Positions 59,171-64,000 of a stretch of 64,000 nucleotides of DNA are shown here, one piece after another. The DNA is taken from NCBI GenBank assembly GCA_029718625.1, contig CM056377.1:37324699-37388698 (forward strand). Direction: 5' to 3'. Positions within the stretch are counted from its first letter, which is position 1, and each line of letters begins with the position of its first letter. Source of the DNA: Synaphobranchus kaupii (lineage: Eukaryota; Chordata; Actinopteri; Anguilliformes; Synaphobranchidae). Under the pieces are notes generated by a model. It was not told the origin of the DNA and ran no database searches. It saw only the letters and a program-made list of their open reading frames with translations. Made by a program: the position numbers and the translations under genes.

Positions 59171-61369
59171 GCTGGGGTGCGGCTGACCTTTCTTTTGTGT
59201 GTTACCGTGTGCATACTATACAGCAGCATCTTTTTCAATGATTACTATCTTTAACAGGAAGTGCTTTGAAAACACCTTTTGATTATCAGATCCTATTTTT
59301 AATATCAGCATAACAATGGCAAGTTTTCAGTTTGCAAAAGCAAAGCATGTTTTTTTTCTGACAAGCCAATGAGCAGAGAAGCTGCTTTAGTCCAATCATA
59401 GCCAGCTAGCTAACAAGCTTTTCTAGAAGAGAATAGGTGCTATCTAGCTGTTTAAATTGTTATGTAACCACACAAATTTTAAGCAGCTAGTGGATGGCGA
59501 CATTTTACTTTATTTAGTGTGTATGTGCTCAGCATTGAATTGGCAGTTTTTGGATTTTAAAAAAATACCATTTGGATTGACAATCTGCATAGTCTAACTA
59601 CATTTCATAATGACTCATCAGTTTATCACTGGAGAGTGTTTACCACATCGCTGGGAACGTTTCCATTTATGTTGTGGTGTATATCACATCACTGGGAATT
59701 TAAATACTTCGATAAAGGCAACCATTTGTGCCTGTGAATAGGCTTACCTAAGTAGGCCTCAATTTTGTGATAATAAATGCACGCTGTCCTCTACCTGCAT
59801 TACAAAGTGATTCAAATGGCTGTTTGGCAATGATCTGACACTTGCAAATCTAACTGGTTCTACAAGGAAAGAAGCTGGCAAGTCGCTCTTTCTGTCACAA
59901 CCAGCATTTATTTAACAATGCATTTTAACATTATTCCTTTAATTTAATGAAGGGGACCAAGAATGGTGGTTAGCACTATTATTGCCACCTTTAAACAGGA
60001 AAGCATATGGTTTTCTTGAGACATGACTTACGCTGTCACTAAACCCTACGTCCCCGTCAGCGGAGCCGCATTTCGACATTTCCATTCCGCCGCCGCCCCC
60101 ACGTCGGCAGCGAGGCCTGACACCGGCCACGCGAGAAACCTCTTCAGGTATTTTCAGATTGCATTAACAGTCCCGTCGAACAGGGGTGAAATACTTTCAA
60201 CATTCCCAGAGATTATACGCTGTTTAGTGGGTCCACGCGCGGTATAATAAACTGTCACTATAGTGTCAGGACATCTCTCCCTTGGGGGGGGGGCCTGACT
60301 GGGGAGGCGACAGGAGTGTTTTCAAACACAGCTTAGCGCTCTTCGAAACACAGGGCATCGCTATCTAAGACGGGGTTATTTCCCTGCAGAGGAACTTGGT
60401 GGCGTAGGTATGGGCTTCAGCTTTCGGATCAAGCTTATTTTGAGAGAAGCAACTACGATAATGATAACGCGCGTACGTCTATTCGCCATGCATTTCCAGT
60501 AAGCACTTAGTGGAATGGAAACAATATTTAGCCATAAATAATGGAATATTATAAGTGTGCAGACTAATAAGTTTCATTCACGAATATGGAGCAATGCCCA
60601 GTATGTTCCGTTGCAGAGCAACGGCCTTGAATTCTAAAAGTACCACATAAATTGAAATTTCTAAATGAGTCTACTCCGATTATGCTCATTGAGATGCTAA
60701 TACCTCTTACAGTTATTAACCATAAAAAAACATATTGCCTGCATATTTGTATGCTCCTTATTGTCTAATATATGCATTCTAGTAGGCCAAAAAAAAGTTA
60801 TGGTAATGACACGAGAGAAGGGAAAATAGCTAGACAAAAGACACGTTTTGGACCAAGAAAATGCCCTCTTCTTAACCTCAAACTGATATAAACTGAGTTA
60901 CTGAGGTTATTTGTTGAATCATATCTGAGTGAGAGGAACAAATAGACCATCGGGTCTGGCCCTCCATGCGTTTCTCCTGCAATGAAAAAAAGAATCAGTA
61001 CAAAGCCTGTATATTTCATATTCACATTGCTACCTTTATGTATAATAAATATGCCATTGCTAGAACTTGTATAAAAATGTATTAAAAAAAAAAAACATAT
61101 CTTCAGTGAGAGAACATGTATCCAGCTGCATCCTTGGACTTGTGTTGTTCAAATGTGTTCAAAATGGCAATTGTACCGGGCGGGGTTTTTTCTTTTTTGC
61201 GCAAATTAAATTTAGACTTGTTCCATTGTGTTGATATTGTCAAAAAGGTGTTTTTCCGGCTAATGAATAGAAGGGGGATGGGATGAAAAAGGCTGGGCCG
61301 GCCCTCGCGTGATTGAGGGGCTCAGAGTCAGAGCTTTATCCTATCAAAAAGGAATCAGCCTCTGCGGCA

Positions 61370-61700
61370 CTCGGGGTGCAGGAACGGATCTCATTGTGTT
61401 TCACGGCAGAGATTGCTTTCACCTGCAGCCCCCGAGGCTCGGCGCGAAACACAGCCCCTGCCAGTTAGACTCCCCGCTCCGCTCTCCGCCGCTGCCTCCG
61501 TCTGACTACAATGAAATCATATTAGCCCGTCTATAAATTCACAAACACACATTACCGCGCAACTGGCGGCCAGTGCGGAAAATCGCAATTATAACCGTAC
61601 ACATTTGCCGTGGCGGCGGAGGCCTTTTTTTTTTTTTTTTTCCCGGCGTGCGCGCACGCGTGAGGTTGCATTTTGTTGATCTTCCAGGCGGTGGTTTGGG
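61370..61700. promoter_or_regulatory. GC/CpG-rich block with a T run
   Basis: CpG-bearing DNA (CCCCGAGGCTCGGCGCGAAA near 61431) interrupted by a 17-nt T run (61626-61642) and a CGTGCGCGCACGCGTGAG stretch (61648-61665). Possible regulatory block; no coding frame recognised. Confidence 0.25.
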
Positions 61701-62639
61701 GGGGAGGGAGGGAGGGGGGTGCGGGGGAATGATGTCAAAAAGGCAAATCTGTATTTACAGCTAGACAGATATCCTTGACTTGACAGGTATACAGTCATTA
61801 TCTGCCTGTCATGTGTCGCCTACAGCGGGAATGGAGCAACAGTCCCTGGGTTCCCATGTATCAGAGGGAGCCTATTAGTTTACCTGCTTCAGATTCAAAG
61901 GCCATCCTGAACCGAAAGACGCCAAGAGGACAAAACAAGGTGTCATATTTATGAATGTGTCAGCAGAGCCGTGAAACGTATCGCGCGCGCGGGGGGTGGT
62001 GAGGAATGGCCTGACAGCCGCATTCTGGGCTCATGGCGAAGAGGAATGATACCCCGTTACCCCGGGGCCAAAAATCAGAAAAACTCCCCAGTGAATGTAA
62101 ATGATCGTAAATCGCCCGCGCATTGTCAGGCCCCAATTAGGAGAAACACGAACTGTTGCGTTAAGAGAAGTTAAATATCGAGTGTTTTGTAACGACTTTA
62201 TGCTTTTTATACTAAGTGTAAGGGGGGGTGTGTGGGGGGGGGGGGGGTTGCGGTTAGACCCTCTCTCCACTGCGTTCCCACTCCCACTCAGGTATCTTCG
62301 CCTGTGAAGTGGGTGAAGGCTCTGCGCATTTGGGTTCTCTGGGGGATCCAATTTCCCCCTGTCCCACAGGGACACATTAGCTAGATTAGTAGGCGGCTAT
62401 AATTGCCCATGATGTCACAGAGTAAATGCCTCGGCGGCTGCCAATAAGTCACAGTCCGACCGAACGGGAACGTCCTGGTGAAGCGCAGAGAACCCGGGGA
62501 GGTGACTTCAGGGTTTCAGGTATACCTTGGCTGTAATGTTTTACATATTTTCAGCGTGATTCAGCGTTAAAAAAAAGAGCGTCTCTCTTACACCGAGGGT
62601 TACGCCGAAGCGTGGAGAAAGTTACAGGGAGGAGCTGCG

Positions 62640-62980
62640 CGCATTCCACGCTCTTGCTTTCTGAAAACAGGAACGGGGCCTCGCCGACGCGCGTTCCTCC
62701 GCGCCGTTTTAACTCGGGCACCTGGGAGGCACACTTAGCAGCCTAACTAATGGCCGGGTCTCCCCGACATGTTCTGGTGTCTCCCGCGCGGTGACCTCTG
62801 ACCTCGGGCCGGCTACCTGAGAGGCAGGTGGCAGGAAGGCGGGCCCGGGCGTGAGGGAGGGGCCAGGTGGGAAAGGTAGGCCAAGGCAAATTAGTCTCTG
62901 TCGCTCGGACGCGCCGGGTCCTGATCCGATTCTTCCCCAACACAAGCGGTAGGCAGGGAAGGGAAAATGATGAGATCGTC
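62640..62980. promoter_or_regulatory. GC/CpG-rich block
   Basis: High CpG content (CCTCGCCGACGCGCGTTCCT, 62680-62699), flanked on the right by AT-rich DNA. No TATA box or convincing reading frame. Function inferred from composition only. Confidence 0.28.
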
Positions 62981-63195
62981 GGTCCAATGCATGCCGTTGG
63001 TTCCGCAAGCCCGTAAGACCACGAGTGGTTTAAAAGGTTTATTGTTTCTGCTCACAGATTAAAATGACTGTGCAGCAAAGAATACAAAGGTGACTATTAA
63101 CCCACAGCAAGACTATTGTGTATGTACGTATATACACCAGAATATATTTAGGCAAAAGTAAGCCCAATCAGAAATGTCTTTCTGTCTCTCTAGAA

Positions 63196-63398
63196 CAGGG
63201 GTGTCAAACTCCAGTCCTGGAGGGCCGCAGTGTCACAGGTATTTGTGGTTTCCTTTCAATCAGCACCCAGTTAAAGCATTGAGAACAAGGTGTGTGGACT
63301 TCTTAGCCAATTAGTGACTTAAATTAATCACTTGTGCTTAAACGCACCAAAAACCAGCAGACACTGCGGCCCTCCAGGACCGGATCTTGACACCCCTG
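63196..63398. mobile_element. hAT-type MITE, 203 bp, with perfect 8-bp duplication
   Basis: CTCTAGAA flanks both sides (63188-63195 and 63399-63406). The ends CAGGGGTGTCAAACTCCAGT and GATCTTGACACCCCTG are inverted matches, and inner GGAGGGCCGCAGTGT pairs with ACACTGCGGCCCTCC. I recognise this end sequence as a MITE common in fish genomes. No coding content. Confidence 0.95.
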
Positions 63399-64000
63399 CT
63401 CTAGAACATGCTAGTCTAATTTATCCATACGTTTAGAATAAATCATCCTTTAGGGACGTGCTACATAAAGGTTTCTAACATGATACTTGATATGTCCTAG
63501 TTGCCTCAACCTTGAATATAATTGACCCTTTCACTATATAACCTACAAAACAAAGCTTAGTGTTGCGTAAAACCTATTTCTTTGCATGCTGAATTGTTAC
63601 TTTTATCATCAGACTAACAAAGAGAGTTTCAAAGGCAACATGCTTTTAATTATTACCAATAGGGGACGACAGACCAGAAAGACAAGAGCTGTGGCTAAGT
63701 CAAATGATTTAACTTTGAATTCTGTCTTTGATGATGTGGATGTAATCACTGCCAGATTACAATATTACAGGAACTAGATCTTTTTGCAGAGGAAATGTAA
63801 ATATTCCATTTATTACAGCACTCATACTGGATTTATCAGGAGTTTGGTGAGCTCGGATGTCTTCTCGTGGTTAGGTATGGGTGTAGCCTGCTGTTGCACA
63901 CAGAACAGTTTAGGGGTTTATAAAGGTAAAGGTGTACACCTGCAACGGGTAAAGGGATTTCTAAATCTCCAAGTGATTTTCAAGTCTTTTTTTAAGACAT
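63399..64000. other. Unique AT-rich non-coding DNA
   Basis: Nothing recognisable beyond the right copy of the MITE duplication. Confidence 0.5.

Larger units (their letters stand above)
54292..63195. other. Mostly unique non-coding DNA
   Basis: No gene or transposon recognised over nearly 9 kb. Features inside are a direct duplication at 57063-57270, a (CA)n tract, a candidate regulatory block at 58820-59170, a T-rich run at 61626-61642 and GC-rich blocks at 61370-61700 and 62640-62980. A short palindromic stretch around GGTTACGTTAAGTAACC lies at about 56482. Confidence 0.5.

Overview
The window looks like nuclear DNA from a ray-finned fish, most probably a teleost. The evidence is the repeat content: several decayed Tc1-like transposons, two hAT-type elements with perfect 8-bp target-site duplications, Harbinger-like miniature elements with 3-bp duplications, an L2-like LINE tail, two solo LTRs, and abundant (TG)n/(CA)n microsatellites. 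I found no intact protein-coding gene, no rRNA and no functional tRNA. Every coding trace I can recognise (Tc1 transposase, LINE reverse-transcriptase end, a CGGBP1-like fragment) belongs to a broken mobile element. The other open frames are short, often run through microsatellites, and have no recognisable domain.

Layout: 86-3160 is a putative DNA transposon holding two tRNA-like Pol III modules and a four-unit tandem array. 3161-8658 is unique AT-rich DNA with a very long (TG)n tract. 8659-9811 is a probable solo LTR. 9898-14369 is a nest of insertions: a Harbinger-like element, hit by a short TIR element, which was hit by a second copy of the first family, plus an L2-like LINE tail and a ~145-bp-arm hairpin. 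16117-20645 holds two Tc1/mariner-type elements back to back. 20646-35783 is mostly unique, with CpG-rich blocks, one possible exon and many simple repeats, interrupted by two small transposons. 35784-36481 is a solo LTR with a perfect 5-bp duplication, followed by a hAT element at 37287-37952. 37953-46506 is unique and includes the best candidate conserved non-coding block (39290-40060). 46507-47225 is a composite of three truncated repeats. 49733-50695 and 53890-54291 are dead Tc1 copies. 54292-64000 is mostly unique and ends with a 203-bp hAT MITE at 63196-63398.

Nothing here acts together as a pathway. The pattern (64 kb without a gene, repeat-poor blocks rich in TAAT cores, and CpG-rich islands) is what one expects in a gene desert, or a very large intron, beside a developmental regulator. 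That is inference: I could not name the neighbouring gene. The most informative parts are the nested insertions with datable target sites, three long inverted repeats, the tRNA-like modules inside a DNA transposon, and a few regulatory candidates (a perfect NRF1 palindrome in a CpG-rich block, and a triple CACGTG cluster).
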